64,000 nt of DNA from Pseudomonas viridiflava (GTDB lineage Bacteria; Pseudomonadota; Gammaproteobacteria; Pseudomonadales; Pseudomonadaceae). The translations under genes and the position numbers were made by a program. The stretch is taken from assembly GCA_900596015.1 (NCBI GenBank), contig UVIF01000010.1:1-64000 (forward strand), given 5' to 3'. Every line of letters begins with the position of its first letter. Position 1 is the stretch's first letter. Of this stretch, positions 52,067 through 61,612 are shown in pieces. The notes under the pieces were generated by a model, which did not search any database, was not told where the DNA came from, and worked only from the letters and a program-made list of their open reading frames with translations.

Positions 52067-52717
52067 TTACAGGTAGACCAGCTCCACGGTGACGTGTCCG
52101 TCCAGGGGCACGGCATCGGTCAAGGTCAGGCTGCGTGCAGGAGCGATAACGCCATGGGCGCGGATGCCCAACTGGGCCATTTGTACCACTACGGCACCGG
52201 TGTCTACGCCGACACGGTCGACCAACCCCAATAAACTGCCGTCGGTAGGCAGCGCCATCGGCTGGGCGGTGGAAATGCTCCACAGGCTGCCGGTACGATC
52301 GCCGAGGCTGAGAAATACACGACGCCCATCGACTGTCGAACGTGCTGGATCGACTTCCAGATGATACGCGCCAATCTGCTCATCTGCTGCCGTGCGGCCC
52401 ATACCCAATCGGCCAGCAATGCCTGAGTCGTAGGCCGAACCGGCGCGGTTGTCCACCAGGCGCAGACCATACAAGGTGGGTGTGCCGCACTGAATCGTCA
52501 GGTTCGGCGTGTGCTCGATCATCGCGGTAGGCCGCTCGGGGTGCAGGTCGGCCGAACTCACGGTGCCGAAGTGCAGTGTGCTGACACTCAGGATGGGCGT
52601 ACAGGCGCTGGGAACGAGCGTTCCGGTGACTTGAATATCCACGGTGGAAGCGCAGAAAGCAGGCGTGGTGAAGCCGAGCGCCAGCATGGCGGTCAGCGTC
52701 TGAAAGGTAGGATGCAT
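52067..52717 (-). CDS. DUF1120 fimbrial subunit
   Basis: 216 aa. Signal peptide about 1-23, donor-strand-like segment STVDIQVTGTLVPSACTPIL, Cys pair (SACTP and IQCGT) and C-terminal strand VTVELVYL with penultimate Tyr. It is transcribed against the plus-strand fimbrial unit and converges on the adhesin gene with only 7 bp between stops. Probably a minor subunit assembled by the same chaperone and usher. Its upstream region has tandem palindromes. Confidence 0.88.
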   Translation of the reverse strand: MHPTFQTLTAMLALGFTTPAFCASTVDIQVTGTLVPSACTPILSVSTLHFGTVSSADLHPERPTAMIEHTPNLTIQCGTPTLYGLRLVDNRAGSAYDSGIAGRLGMGRTAADEQIGAYHLEVDPARSTVDGRRVFLSLGDRTGSLWSISTAQPMALPTDGSLLGLVDRVGVDTGAVVVQMAQLGIRAHGVIAPARSLTLTDAVPLDGHVTVELVYL

Positions 52718-52744
52718 GATGTTTTCCCTCACTGTCCGATGAGC

Positions 52745-52815
52745 TGACCGGCACGGTGGACCGGTCACGATCTTCAGGCTGAAGGGGAAATTTCCCTTTT
52801 GAAAGAGGAAATTTC
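52745..52815. promoter_or_regulatory. Cluster of palindromes upstream of the minus-strand pilin
   Basis: TGACCGG (52745-52751) pairs with CCGGTCA (52761-52767). Next come GGGAAATTTCCC (52785-52796) and GAAATTTC (52808-52815); their centres are 21 bp apart, i.e. two helical turns on the same face. They lie 28-98 bp before the pilin ATG. This looks like a promoter-operator region with a dimeric regulator; the regulator is not known. Confidence 0.5.
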
Positions 52816-52883
52816 TGAAGGAGGGTAAATCTGTTCCTACGAAAGATCTTGGTACAGATAGAACTGGCTACACGTAGTTCTTC

Positions 52884-53540
52884 CTACAAGTAGAGCAACT
52901 CCAGGGTAGCGGCACCGGTCAAGGGCACTTCAGCGTCCAACGTCAAACTGTCGGTCGGCGCGATCGTCAGGTAGGACACCAAGGTCAGCACTGCGTCCTT
53001 TGCCGGCATGGGTCCGCCGCCATCGATTGTTCGGCTGGCCAGACCAATGAGCTGACCATCGTTGCGCAAGCTGCGCGCACGGCGTTCGGCGGCAGACCAG
53101 GCATTGCCCGTGGGGCTGCCTATCAACAGCAGAACCGGTTCGCCATCCAGGCTCGAGCCTTCAGGATCGATGCGTAGCCTGTAGGAGCCGATTTTCTCGT
53201 TCTTGCTGGTCAAGCCCAGCCCGAAACGGCTGCCATCGTTGTTTTCCAGGACTGAATCGGCGCGATTGTCCACCGCACGAAGCGCATAAGCGGTAGCGGC
53301 TTCACAATTTATGTTCAACGTCGAGGTGCGGGCACGATCAAGCAGGACGGTAGGCGCTGAAGCAAGCAGGTCGCGGGTATACAACCGCCCATGATCGAAA
53401 AGCGCGTTGCTCAAGGTAGGTGTGCAGCCACCCGGCACGATCGAACCGGTGACGATAATGTCCACCGACGGCGCGGCGACTGCCGTGGCAAGGGAGGTGA
53501 GCAGCGTGGTAAGCAAGGTGATGCGGGTAGCGGCGTTCAT
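52884..53540 (-). CDS. DUF1120 fimbrial subunit
   Basis: 218 aa. Signal peptide about 1-23, donor-strand-like segment PSVDIIVTGSIVPGGCTPTL, Cys pair (GGCTP and INCEA) and C-terminal strand ATLELLYL with penultimate Tyr. Third pilin-like DUF1120 gene of the locus and upstream of the second on the minus strand, with its own 166-bp gap. It is closer to the plus-strand pilin in the NRADSV segment than to the middle one. Confidence 0.88.
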   Translation of the reverse strand: MNAATRITLLTTLLTSLATAVAAPSVDIIVTGSIVPGGCTPTLSNALFDHGRLYTRDLLASAPTVLLDRARTSTLNINCEAATAYALRAVDNRADSVLENNDGSRFGLGLTSKNEKIGSYRLRIDPEGSSLDGEPVLLLIGSPTGNAWSAAERRARSLRNDGQLIGLASRTIDGGGPMPAKDAVLTLVSYLTIAPTDSLTLDAEVPLTGAATLELLYL

Positions 53541-53766
53541 GTCGTTTTCTCAGGCTATGCGCTCGCGTGAAGGGGTGGCGCCTGCGGCATGGTGATGGCC
53601 ACGCGCGGGTCAAGACATGAGAGATCGGCCGCTGTACCCAACGAACGCGCGCGCAGCAATGTAGGTCTCGGGACGCGAAAGCGCCGCCAGCCGCCGCGCG
53701 GTGTTGGCCCATGCGTTTTTGCTTTACCATATCGCCCCTTTGCCCGCCCCTGCTTCCGGAGTTTCC

Positions 53767-54918
53767 ATGACGGCCGCCGCCGACCTTTCGCCCACGCTGC
53801 AGCTCGCCTGCGACCTGATCCGCCGCCCTTCGGTCACGCCCCTGGACGCCGATTGTCAAAAGCTGATGATGCAGCGCCTGGGGCAGGCCGGTTTCGCACT
53901 GGAACCCATGCGCATCGAAGAGGTGGATAACTTCTGGGCCACTCACGGTACCCAGGACGGCCCGGTGCTGTGCTTCGCCGGCCATACCGACGTGGTGCCC
54001 ACCGGCCCCACCCAGGCCTGGCAGATCGCTCCGTTCGAGGCCGTGATCGACGCGCAGGGCATGCTCCACGGGCGCGGCGCGGCCGACATGAAGGGCAGTC
54101 TGGCCGCCATGCTGGTAGCCGCCGAGCGCTTCGTCGGCGACCACCCGAACCATCGTGGTTCGGTGGCCTTTTTGATCACCAGCGATGAAGAAGGCCCGGC
54201 CCATCACGGTACCAAGGCGGTGGTCGAGCGCCTAGCCGCGCGCAACGAGCGACTGGACTGGTGCATCGTCGGCGAGCCGTCGAGCACTGCCCTGGTTGGC
54301 GATGTGGTCAAGAACGGCCGTCGCGGCTCCCTCGGCGCGACCCTGACCGTGCGCGGCGTGCAGGGCCATGTGGCGTATCCTCATCTGGCCCGCAATCCGA
54401 TCCATCTGGCGGCCCCGGCGCTGGCCGAGCTTGCCGCCGAGCATTGGGACGACGGCAACGCATTCTTCCCACCGACCAGCTTTCAGGTGTCCAACCTCAA
54501 CAGCGGCACCGGCGCGACCAACGTGATCCCCGGTGATTTGACGGCGGTGTTCAACTTCCGCTTCTCCACCGAGTCCACGGTCCAAACCCTGCAGCAGCGC
54601 GTTGCCGCCATTCTCGACAAGCATGGCCTGGACTGGCATGTGGACTGGGCGCTGTCCGGCCTGCCGTTCCTGACCGAGCCAGGTGCACTGCTGGACGCGG
54701 TGGCCGCGAGCATCAAGAACGTTACCGGCCGCGAGACCCGCGCTTCCACCAGCGGCGGCACCTCCGACGGGCGCTTCATCGCCACCCTCGGCACCCAGGT
54801 GGTCGAGCTGGGCCCGGTAAACGCCACGATCCACCAGGTCAACGAACGCATCCTGGCCAGCGACCTCGATGTGCTGACCGAGATCTACTACCAGACCCTC
54901 GTCGAGTTACTCGCCTGA
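53767..54918 (+). CDS. dapE: Succinyl-diaminopimelate desuccinylase
   Basis: A 383-aa M20-family zinc peptidase-like enzyme of lysine and diaminopimelate synthesis. Metal ligands and catalytic residues are visible: His73 and Asp75 ([10 protein letters not shown]), Asp107 ([14 protein letters not shown]), Glu141-Glu142 (TSDEEGPA), with a dimerisation domain in between and [12 protein letters not shown] near the end. It overlaps the next gene by one base. Start at the ATG at 53767. Confidence 0.95.
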   Translation: MTAAADLSPTLQLACDLIRRPSVTPLDADCQKLMMQRLGQAGFALEPMRIEEVDNFWATHGTQDGPVLCFAGHTDVVPTGPTQAWQIAPFEAVIDAQGMLHGRGAADMKGSLAAMLVAAERFVGDHPNHRGSVAFLITSDEEGPAHHGTKAVVERLAARNERLDWCIVGEPSSTALVGDVVKNGRRGSLGATLTVRGVQGHVAYPHLARNPIHLAAPALAELAAEHWDDGNAFFPPTSFQVSNLNSGTGATNVIPGDLTAVFNFRFSTESTVQTLQQRVAAILDKHGLDWHVDWALSGLPFLTEPGALLDAVAASIKNVTGRETRASTSGGTSDGRFIATLGTQVVELGPVNATIHQVNERILASDLDVLTEIYYQTLVELLA

Positions 54919-55730
54919 TGCTCACCTGCCCCCTCTGTACCGCCATGCTGGCCAATGCCGACAACGGCATGGTGTGCCCCAGCGGCCATCGTTTCGACCG
55001 CGCGCGCCAGGGCTACCTGAATCTGCTGCCGGTGCAGCACAAGAACAGCCGCGACCCAGGCGACAACCAGGCCATGGTCGAAGCCCGCCGCGACTTCCTC
55101 AACGAGGGGCACTACGCGCCCGTGGCCCAGCGCCTGGCCGAGCTTGCAGCCGAACGCTGGCCACGGCGCTGGTTGGACATCGGCTGCGGCGAAGGTTACT
55201 ACACCGAACAGATCGCCCAGGCCCTGCCGCGCGCCGACGGGTATGCCCTGGACATCTCCCGCGAGGCGGTCAAGCGCGCCTGCAAGCGTGCGCCGTCCGT
55301 GCATTGGCTGGTCGCCAGCATGGCGCGCGTACCGCTTGCCGATGCCAGCTGTCAGTTCCTGACCAGCGTGTTCAGCCCGCTGGACTGGGACGAAGCCAAG
55401 CGCCTGCTGGCGCCGGGGGGCGGTCTGATGCGTGTGGGGCCCACCAGCGGCCACCTGATGGAGCTGCGCGAGCAGCTGTATGACGAGGTACGCGACTACG
55501 TCGACGACAAACACCTGTTGCAGGTGCCCGAGGGCATGCAGCATGCACACCATGAAACCTTGACCTTCAAGCTCAAGCTGATCGACGCGCAATCGCGCGC
55601 CAACCTGCTGGCGATGACACCCCACGGCTGGCGCGCCAGCGCCGAGCGACGCGCTGCGGTGATCGAACAGCCGCGGCCGCTCGTGGTCACGGTATCCATG
55701 CGCTACGATTATTTTGTGCGTCAAGACTGA
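54918..55730 (+). CDS. rlmA: 23S rRNA (guanine-N1)-methyltransferase, RlmA-like
   Basis: A 270-aa methyltransferase. N-terminal zinc knuckle with Cys4, Cys7, Cys20 and His24 (LTCPLCTAM and VCPSGHRFD), the family block RARQGYLNLLPVQ, then the SAM motif LDIGCGEGYYTE. RlmA methylates G745 of 23S rRNA in E. coli. One-base overlap with dapE (TGATG) shows coupling. Confidence 0.9.
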   Translation: MLTCPLCTAMLANADNGMVCPSGHRFDRARQGYLNLLPVQHKNSRDPGDNQAMVEARRDFLNEGHYAPVAQRLAELAAERWPRRWLDIGCGEGYYTEQIAQALPRADGYALDISREAVKRACKRAPSVHWLVASMARVPLADASCQFLTSVFSPLDWDEAKRLLAPGGGLMRVGPTSGHLMELREQLYDEVRDYVDDKHLLQVPEGMQHAHHETLTFKLKLIDAQSRANLLAMTPHGWRASAERRAAVIEQPRPLVVTVSMRYDYFVRQD

Positions 55731-55742
55731 GCGAGCCTACCC

Positions 55743-56120
55743 ATGCGCCAACCTGATATCGAGATTTACCTCAAGGACGCCGACGTCGATCACAAGGCCA
55801 TCGCCGCCTGGCTCGGCCAGGCCCTGGGCCCCTGCAGCGACTGGCAGCAGAAGGGCCAGACCTGGAAATGCCTGGCAGGCGACGTGCCGGTCACCTGGCT
55901 ACCCAAGGCCGTGGGCAAATGGAACAGCCTGTACCTGGAGAGCAACACCACGCCTTGGGATGACGACATCGCCTGCGCGCGTGCCGCCTTCAAGGCGCTC
56001 AATGTCGAGGTGCGCTGCGCGCCGGGCAGCTGGGTGGAAGAAGAAGGCGAAGAGCATGCCGACCGCTGGATCCGTGTCAGCGACGACGGTGAAGAAGAGA
56101 TTACCTGGCGTACCAGCTGA
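55743..56120 (+). CDS. Conserved hypothetical protein (125 aa)
   Basis: A soluble, acidic, Trp-rich protein (MRQPDIEIYLKDADVDHKAI near the start, TTPWDDDIACARAAFKALN later). I recognise no named domain. It lies 12 bp after rlmA on the same strand, so it is likely co-transcribed. A REPIN follows. Confidence 0.75.
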   Translation: MRQPDIEIYLKDADVDHKAIAAWLGQALGPCSDWQQKGQTWKCLAGDVPVTWLPKAVGKWNSLYLESNTTPWDDDIACARAAFKALNVEVRCAPGSWVEEEGEEHADRWIRVSDDGEEEITWRTS

Positions 56121-56127
56121 TACCGTA

Positions 56128-56243
56128 GCGCGGCTGTTCGCGGCCACTGGCCGCTCCTACAGAACCATTCGGGACCGCTGCAGGTAGGCCATGCAACACC
56201 CTGCAGGAGCGGCCAGTGGCCGCGAAAGAGCCCGTAGCCGCGC
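56128..56243. repeat. Large REPIN
   Basis: TTCGCGGCCACTGGCCGCTC (56137-56156) and GAGCGGCCAGTGGCCGCGAA (56207-56226) are exact inverses; outer GCGCGGCT and AGCCGCGC extend the pairing. The two arms share CCTACAG/CTGCAGG tails. This is the best-preserved REPIN of the window, upstream of plsB. Confidence 0.88.
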
Positions 56244-56321
56244 GAAGATATTCGCCGACACCCTACATCCCTTACCTCGGCAAAAGCCGGTAAAATAGCG
56301 TTTTCCCCCAAGCCCTGGCCT

Positions 56322-58805
56322 ATGACCCGCTCACCTCTGCACCGCCTCGTGTTCGGCGCCTTGCGCCGCTTGCTGTACCTGTGGGTTCGGTCTGAAACCA
56401 TCAACCAGTCCTCGTTCACCTTGAACCTGGATCGCAGCAGGCCCGTGCTGTACGCCTTGCAATCGCCCTCCCTGGCCGACCTTGCCGTGGTCGACCGCGA
56501 ATGCAGCAAGGCCGGCCTGCCCCGCCCAGTGCTGCCCGTGGCCATCGGCGACCTCATGGAGCCCACGGCGGTGTTCTACCTGACCCCGGACCCGGACTGG
56601 CTGGGCCGCCAGGACAAGCGCGGCGCCCCACCCACCCTGGCGCGGCTGGTCACGGCACTGGCACAGAACGCCGGTGAAGATGCGCAGATCATTCCGGTCA
56701 GCGTGTTCTGGGGCCAGTCGCCAGCGAGCGAGTCCAGCCCCTGGAAGCTGCTGTTCGCCGACAGCTGGGCAGTTACCGGGCGCTTGCGCAAGCTGGTCAG
56801 CATTCTGATTCTGGGGCGCAAGACCCGCGTGCAGTTTTCCGAGCCGATCCACCTGGCCGAACTGGTGCAGCAGAACAAGGGTCACGAGCGAACGGTGCGC
56901 ATGGCCCAGCGCATCCTGCGCGTGCATTTCCGCAACCTGAAGACCGCAGTCATCGGCCCCGACATTTCCCACCGCCGCCATCTGGTCAAGGGCCTGGTGC
57001 GCGACCCGTTGGTGCGCCAGGCCATTGCCGAAGAAGCCGAGCGCGAGCACATCACCGTGGAAAAAGCCGAGGCCCGCGCGTTGCACTACGGCAACGAAAT
57101 CGCCTCGGACTACACCTACACCGCCATCCGCTTTCTGGAAGTGGTGCTCAGCTGGTTCTGGAACAAGATCTACGACGGCATCAAGGTCAACAACATCGAC
57201 GGGGTGAAGGACGTTGCCCGCGGCAACGAGATCATCTATGTGCCGTGCCATCGCAGCCACATCGACTATCTGCTGCTGTCTTACCTGCTGTTCAAGAACG
57301 GCCTGACGCCACCCCATGTTGCCGCCGGCATCAACCTCAACATGCCTGTGATCGGCAGTCTGCTGCGACGAGGCGGGGCGTTTTTCATGCGCCGCACCTT
57401 CAAGGGCAATCCGCTGTACAGCGCCGTGTTCAACGAATACCTGCACACCTTGTTCACCAAGGGCTTTCCAGTGGAGTACTTCGTCGAGGGCGGGCGCTCG
57501 CGCACCGGACGCATGCTGCAGCCCAAGACGGGCATGCTGGCAATCACCCTGCGCAGCTACCTGCGTTCCTCGCGCACCCCGATCGTCTTCGTACCGGTGT
57601 ACATCGGCTACGAACGCGTGTTGGAAGGCCGTACCTACCTGGGCGAGCTGCGCGGCGCGGCGAAGAAGAAAGAATCGATTCTGGACGTCTTCAAGGTCAT
57701 CGGCGCACTCAAGCAGCGCTTTGGCCAGGTAGCGGTCAACTTCGGCGAGCCGATAAAGCTGCAGGCTTTTCTCGATGAGCAGCAGCCTGGCTGGCGCGAG
57801 CAAGACCTGGCGCCGCAGTTCAAGCCCGACTGGCTGAACGAAACCACGCATCGCCTGGGCGTCCGCGTAGCTCGCCACATGAACGAGGCTGCGGCCATCA
57901 ACCCGGTGAACCTGGTGGCACTGGCATTGCTCTCGACCAGCAAGCTGGCCCTGGACGAAGGGGCCATGGAACGGGTACTCGACCTGTACCTGACCCTGCT
58001 GCGCCAGGTGCCCTACTCGCCTCATACCACCGTGCCCACAGGGGACGCCCGCAGCCTCATCGCTCATGTTCAGGGCATGCAGCTGCTGTCCGAACAGAGC
58101 GATGCCCTGGGCAAAATCCTGTATCTGGACGAACAGCATGCGGTGCTGATGACCTATTACCGCAACAACGTGCTGCATATCTTCGCCCTGCCCGCACTGC
58201 TGGCCAGTTTCTTCCAGAGCACTTCGCGCATGACCCGCGAGCAGATCCTGCGCTACGCCCACGCGCTTTATCCCTATCTGCAGGCCGAACTGTTCATTCG
58301 CTGGAACGCCGGGCAGCTCGACGAGGTGGTAGACCAGTGGTTGCAAGCGCTGGTCGAACAAGGCTTGCTGCGCCTGGAGAACGGGGTCTATCTGCGCCCC
58401 GCACCGAGTTCGCGGCAATTCGTGCTGCTGACCTTGCTGTCGCGTGCCATCGCGCAGACCCTGCAGCGTTTCTACATGGCCATCGCCCTGTTGCTCAATG
58501 CCGGGCAGAACACCCTCAGCGCCGAAGAGCTGGAAGACCTGTGCACCACCATGGCCCAGCGCCTGTCGATCCTGCACGGCCTGAACGCCCCGGAATTCTT
58601 CGACAAGAGCCTGTTCCGTCATTTCATTCAGACCCTGCTCGATCAAGGGGTACTGCGCCGCGATGCTCAAGGCAAGTTAAGCCACCACCCCATGCTCGAA
58701 GAACTGGCCGAAGGCGCCGCCAAACGCGTATTGCCTGCCGAAATACGCCTGTCGATCCGTCAGGTTGCGCTGCACCGCAGCGACGCGGCTGCCGATGGGC
58801 TGTGA
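56322..58805 (+). CDS. plsB: Glycerol-3-phosphate acyltransferase
   Basis: An 827-aa inner-membrane acyltransferase, standard PlsB length. It makes lysophosphatidic acid from acyl-CoA or acyl-ACP and glycerol-3-phosphate, the first step of phospholipid synthesis. The catalytic H-x4-D motif is His310-RSHI-Asp315 in CHRSHIDYL; the substrate motif [10 protein letters not shown] and the later FVPVYIGYE are also present. Confidence 0.96.
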   Translation: MTRSPLHRLVFGALRRLLYLWVRSETINQSSFTLNLDRSRPVLYALQSPSLADLAVVDRECSKAGLPRPVLPVAIGDLMEPTAVFYLTPDPDWLGRQDKRGAPPTLARLVTALAQNAGEDAQIIPVSVFWGQSPASESSPWKLLFADSWAVTGRLRKLVSILILGRKTRVQFSEPIHLAELVQQNKGHERTVRMAQRILRVHFRNLKTAVIGPDISHRRHLVKGLVRDPLVRQAIAEEAEREHITVEKAEARALHYGNEIASDYTYTAIRFLEVVLSWFWNKIYDGIKVNNIDGVKDVARGNEIIYVPCHRSHIDYLLLSYLLFKNGLTPPHVAAGINLNMPVIGSLLRRGGAFFMRRTFKGNPLYSAVFNEYLHTLFTKGFPVEYFVEGGRSRTGRMLQPKTGMLAITLRSYLRSSRTPIVFVPVYIGYERVLEGRTYLGELRGAAKKKESILDVFKVIGALKQRFGQVAVNFGEPIKLQAFLDEQQPGWREQDLAPQFKPDWLNETTHRLGVRVARHMNEAAAINPVNLVALALLSTSKLALDEGAMERVLDLYLTLLRQVPYSPHTTVPTGDARSLIAHVQGMQLLSEQSDALGKILYLDEQHAVLMTYYRNNVLHIFALPALLASFFQSTSRMTREQILRYAHALYPYLQAELFIRWNAGQLDEVVDQWLQALVEQGLLRLENGVYLRPAPSSRQFVLLTLLSRAIAQTLQRFYMAIALLLNAGQNTLSAEELEDLCTTMAQRLSILHGLNAPEFFDKSLFRHFIQTLLDQGVLRRDAQGKLSHHPMLEELAEGAAKRVLPAEIRLSIRQVALHRSDAAADGL

Positions 58806-58865
58806 TCGCAGATGGTCTTTGCCTATGCTTGTGCCTGACGGCCGAATCTGCAAACGGAGATAACC

Positions 58866-59267
58866 ATGAAACGCCTTTCACTGATCGTACTCAGCGCCCT
58901 CATCGGCGCCTGCAGCAGCCTGCAGCCCGCACCCAAGGCTACGCTCGAGGGGGAGGCGTTCTATCTGCAGCGCATCGCCTTGCCGCCCTCGGCAGTGTTG
59001 ACCGTGAGCCTGCAGGACGTGTCCCTGGCTGACGCACCTGCGGTGGCCCTGGCTCGGCAGAGCGGCCCGATTACAGGCCAGGTACCGCTGCCGTTCAAAC
59101 TTGAATACGACCCGGCCCAGGTCAAGCCGGGGCATCGTTATTCGGTGAGTGCCCGCGTTGAAGCCGACGGGCACTTGTTGTTCGTCAGCACCCAGCATCA
59201 CGGTGTGACGCTGGATGGCAAGGATGAACAGCCGCTGCGTATCCGCATGGATGCCGCTTCGCGGTAA
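58866..59267 (+). CDS. YbaY-family lipoprotein
   Basis: A 133-aa lipoprotein with lipobox LIGAC (Cys16) and a mature beta-rich domain (EGEAFYLQRIALPPSAVLTV and ITGQVPLPFKLEYDPAQVKP) typical of the YbaY/YscW family of small outer-membrane lipoproteins. Function not established. It converges on the TonB receptor gene with an 18-bp gap. Confidence 0.88.
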   Translation: MKRLSLIVLSALIGACSSLQPAPKATLEGEAFYLQRIALPPSAVLTVSLQDVSLADAPAVALARQSGPITGQVPLPFKLEYDPAQVKPGHRYSVSARVEADGHLLFVSTQHHGVTLDGKDEQPLRIRMDAASR

Positions 59268-59285
59268 CCCGGATTGCGGCGGTGT

Positions 59286-61475
59286 TCAGAACCGATAGAC
59301 GCTGCTCAGCACCGCCGCACGCCCGTCACCGAACTCCACGGCCGAGGAACGGGTATCGCTGCCGATGACCGTGCGCACCCGCTCGACGTACTTCTGGTCG
59401 GTCAGGTTGCTGAGGTTCAGCTGCAGTTCGAGGTTGTCGGATGCCCGGTAGCCCAGCATGGCATCGTGTACCCAGTAGGCATCGAGTTTGACTTGATCCT
59501 GAGAAGTCAGGTTGCGTTTGCCAACGTGGCGGATGCCATAGGCCAGGGTAATGTCACTGGGAAGCTGATAAGCGGTCCACAGATTGAAAGATCGCGGCGC
59601 CGTGTTTTTCAGTGCCTGCCCCACGCGTTCGGGGTTGGCCAGCGATTTCAGCGTCTCGCTGCTTTGCAGGGTGTAATTGGCGAACACATGCCACTTCTCG
59701 GTCAACGCGCCCGTGGCTGCCAATTCCAACCCCTGCACGCGCTGCTTGCCGGCAAGCAGGTTGCTGCCGTCGCTCAAGCGCTCGCGCACGTTGTCCTTGA
59801 CCACCCGGAACAGCGCGCCTTCCAGCTGCAGACGCTCATCGAGCAATTGCCACTTGGTACCCAGTTCCCAGGTCTTGCCCTTCTCGGGTTCCAGGCTCTG
59901 AGTGCTGTCGGACAGACCGGCGCCGTAGGTCAGCAGGTTTTCGGTCGAAGGGTTGAACGAGGTGCCGTAGGCCACATAGAAGCGACCGTGCTCGGTGGGC
60001 TTGTAGACCAGACCGGCCCGTTGGCTGAACACGCCGTCCGTAGAACCTGCCCGTGTCCGGACCCCGCTGGCGGAGCGATTGCTGGCCTGGGCCCGCATGT
60101 GGTCGTAGCGCAGGCCGAGGCTGACGTCCCACTGCTCGTCCAGGGCCAGGGTATCGAACACGTACAACGCCCGATCTTCCATGCTGTTGTGCGCCACGCT
60201 GGTAGGCGACTTGACCTTCGGCCCGCTCCAGTAACCCGGCGGGTTGGCCAGATCGTAGCCGTTGGCCGGGTAGAAGGACTCCACCGCATAGCCCGAGGCC
60301 TTGCGGTCATAGATTTCGCGCGAAAGCTCCGCGCCGACCACCAGGGTATGGCCCAGGCCGAAGGTATCGAAATGGCCGGTGAGGCTGGTCTGGTTCATGG
60401 CCAGGCGGGTGTGTACGTCGCGTCGATAGGCTTGCGGCCCTGCCGGCAGGTAACGCAGCGCCGGAAGCTTGGCCAGCCTGACATGTGAAGCGGACACGGT
60501 GGCATCGCGGTCTACCTGGCTGACGCGCGCCAGGTTCTGCACGCTCCAGTCCGGGTTCAGGTCGTGCTCGTACTTGACTGTCAGGCTGTCGGTGTCGGTG
60601 CGGTCCTGGTCCAGGTTGCGCCAGCCGTAGTAGTGGCTGGTCTTGACGCCCGGCAGGCGCTTGCCATCGCGGGCAGGCACGCCGTAGTCGGGCAGGCTGT
60701 CATCGCTCTGATGAAAATAGCTGAGCGTGAGGCGCGTGTCGCTGCCGTGCCCGAACATCAGCGATGGCGCCAGGCCCCAGCGCTGCTGTTCGATCCGATC
60801 GCGCCCCGGCACGTGGTTCTCGTGGGCCATCAGATTGAGCCGAAACAGGGTGCCGTCGCCCAGGTCGTGCAACGGCTGATTGGTATCGAGGGTCAGGCGG
60901 CGATAGCGGTCGGTGCCGACACCTGCACCCAGCTCGGTGAAGCTGTCGACAACCGGTAGCTTGGTGATCAGGTTGATTGACCCGCCGGTGGTGCCCGCAC
61001 CGCCGATCACCGAGCTGGGCCCCTTGACGACCTCGACCTGCTCCAGGTTGAACAGGTCGCTGCGACGGGTCTGCGCAGAGTCACGCAGCCCGTCGATCTG
61101 CAGGTTGGCATTGGCGCTGAAACCGCGGATGTTGATGCTGTCTCCCGATCCGCCGCCGCCCTCGCCCGCATTGAACGAGATGCCGGAGACGTTGGACAGT
61201 GCCCGGCGCAGGCTCAGGGCATTCTGCTCGCGCAGGATCTGGCGCGGGACGACGGTCACCGTTTGCGGCACGTCGAGCAGTGGCACGGCGTATTTGGCGG
61301 AAGCCGAACGCTGGACCTGGTAGGGCGGCGCGGCCTGCTTGCCGGTCACGCTCAGCTCGTCGAGCACCATCGATTCAGGCCCTTCGTGGGCATTGGCACC
61401 TGCGGCGCAGCCGATCAACGCCAGGCCCAGCGCCGAACGGCGGGGCAACGTGCAAACTCCTGTAGAACGGTACAT
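59286..61475 (-). CDS. TonB-dependent siderophore receptor, Fiu-like
   Basis: A 729-aa outer-membrane receptor: signal peptide about 1-29, TonB box LDELSVTG (about 38-45), plug with TVTVVPRQILREQNALSLRR and VKGPSSVIGGAGTTGGSINL, and a barrel ending in Phe (VLSSVYRF). The INIRGFSANANLQIDGLRD plug motif is typical of the TIGR01783 siderophore receptor family, which includes Fiu and FoxA/FhuA-type receptors. Ligand unknown; catecholates are plausible. A Fur-like box lies 18-38 bp upstream of its ATG. Confidence 0.92.
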   Translation of the reverse strand: MYRSTGVCTLPRRSALGLALIGCAAGANAHEGPESMVLDELSVTGKQAAPPYQVQRSASAKYAVPLLDVPQTVTVVPRQILREQNALSLRRALSNVSGISFNAGEGGGGSGDSINIRGFSANANLQIDGLRDSAQTRRSDLFNLEQVEVVKGPSSVIGGAGTTGGSINLITKLPVVDSFTELGAGVGTDRYRRLTLDTNQPLHDLGDGTLFRLNLMAHENHVPGRDRIEQQRWGLAPSLMFGHGSDTRLTLSYFHQSDDSLPDYGVPARDGKRLPGVKTSHYYGWRNLDQDRTDTDSLTVKYEHDLNPDWSVQNLARVSQVDRDATVSASHVRLAKLPALRYLPAGPQAYRRDVHTRLAMNQTSLTGHFDTFGLGHTLVVGAELSREIYDRKASGYAVESFYPANGYDLANPPGYWSGPKVKSPTSVAHNSMEDRALYVFDTLALDEQWDVSLGLRYDHMRAQASNRSASGVRTRAGSTDGVFSQRAGLVYKPTEHGRFYVAYGTSFNPSTENLLTYGAGLSDSTQSLEPEKGKTWELGTKWQLLDERLQLEGALFRVVKDNVRERLSDGSNLLAGKQRVQGLELAATGALTEKWHVFANYTLQSSETLKSLANPERVGQALKNTAPRSFNLWTAYQLPSDITLAYGIRHVGKRNLTSQDQVKLDAYWVHDAMLGYRASDNLELQLNLSNLTDQKYVERVRTVIGSDTRSSAVEFGDGRAAVLSSVYRF

Positions 61476-61492
61476 GTATACAGCCTCACTAC

Positions 61493-61513
61493 AAATGAGA
61501 CTTGATTCTATTT
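61493..61513 (-). promoter_or_regulatory. Candidate Fur box upstream of the Fiu-like receptor
   Basis: The 19-bp core AATGAGACTTGATTCTATT (plus-strand reading) is an imperfect palindrome, with AAAT/ATTT and GA/TTC symmetric, and resembles the Fur inverted repeat. It lies 18-38 bp upstream of the receptor ATG, where Fur usually blocks RNA polymerase. Confidence 0.6.
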
Positions 61514-61612
61514 GAGCGTGCCGGGTGAAAACCGCCTCGGGAAAAATCAGGACCGATCCTACGCTTCACGGGGCACTGAGGGTTGTTTTGGCCTACGAGC
61601 CGCGTCCGTTCG

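Noticed and set aside
56331..58670. Long minus-strand open frame opposite plsB
   Set aside because: Antisense shadow of a well-defined gene; low-complexity, Gln/His-rich product with no domain.
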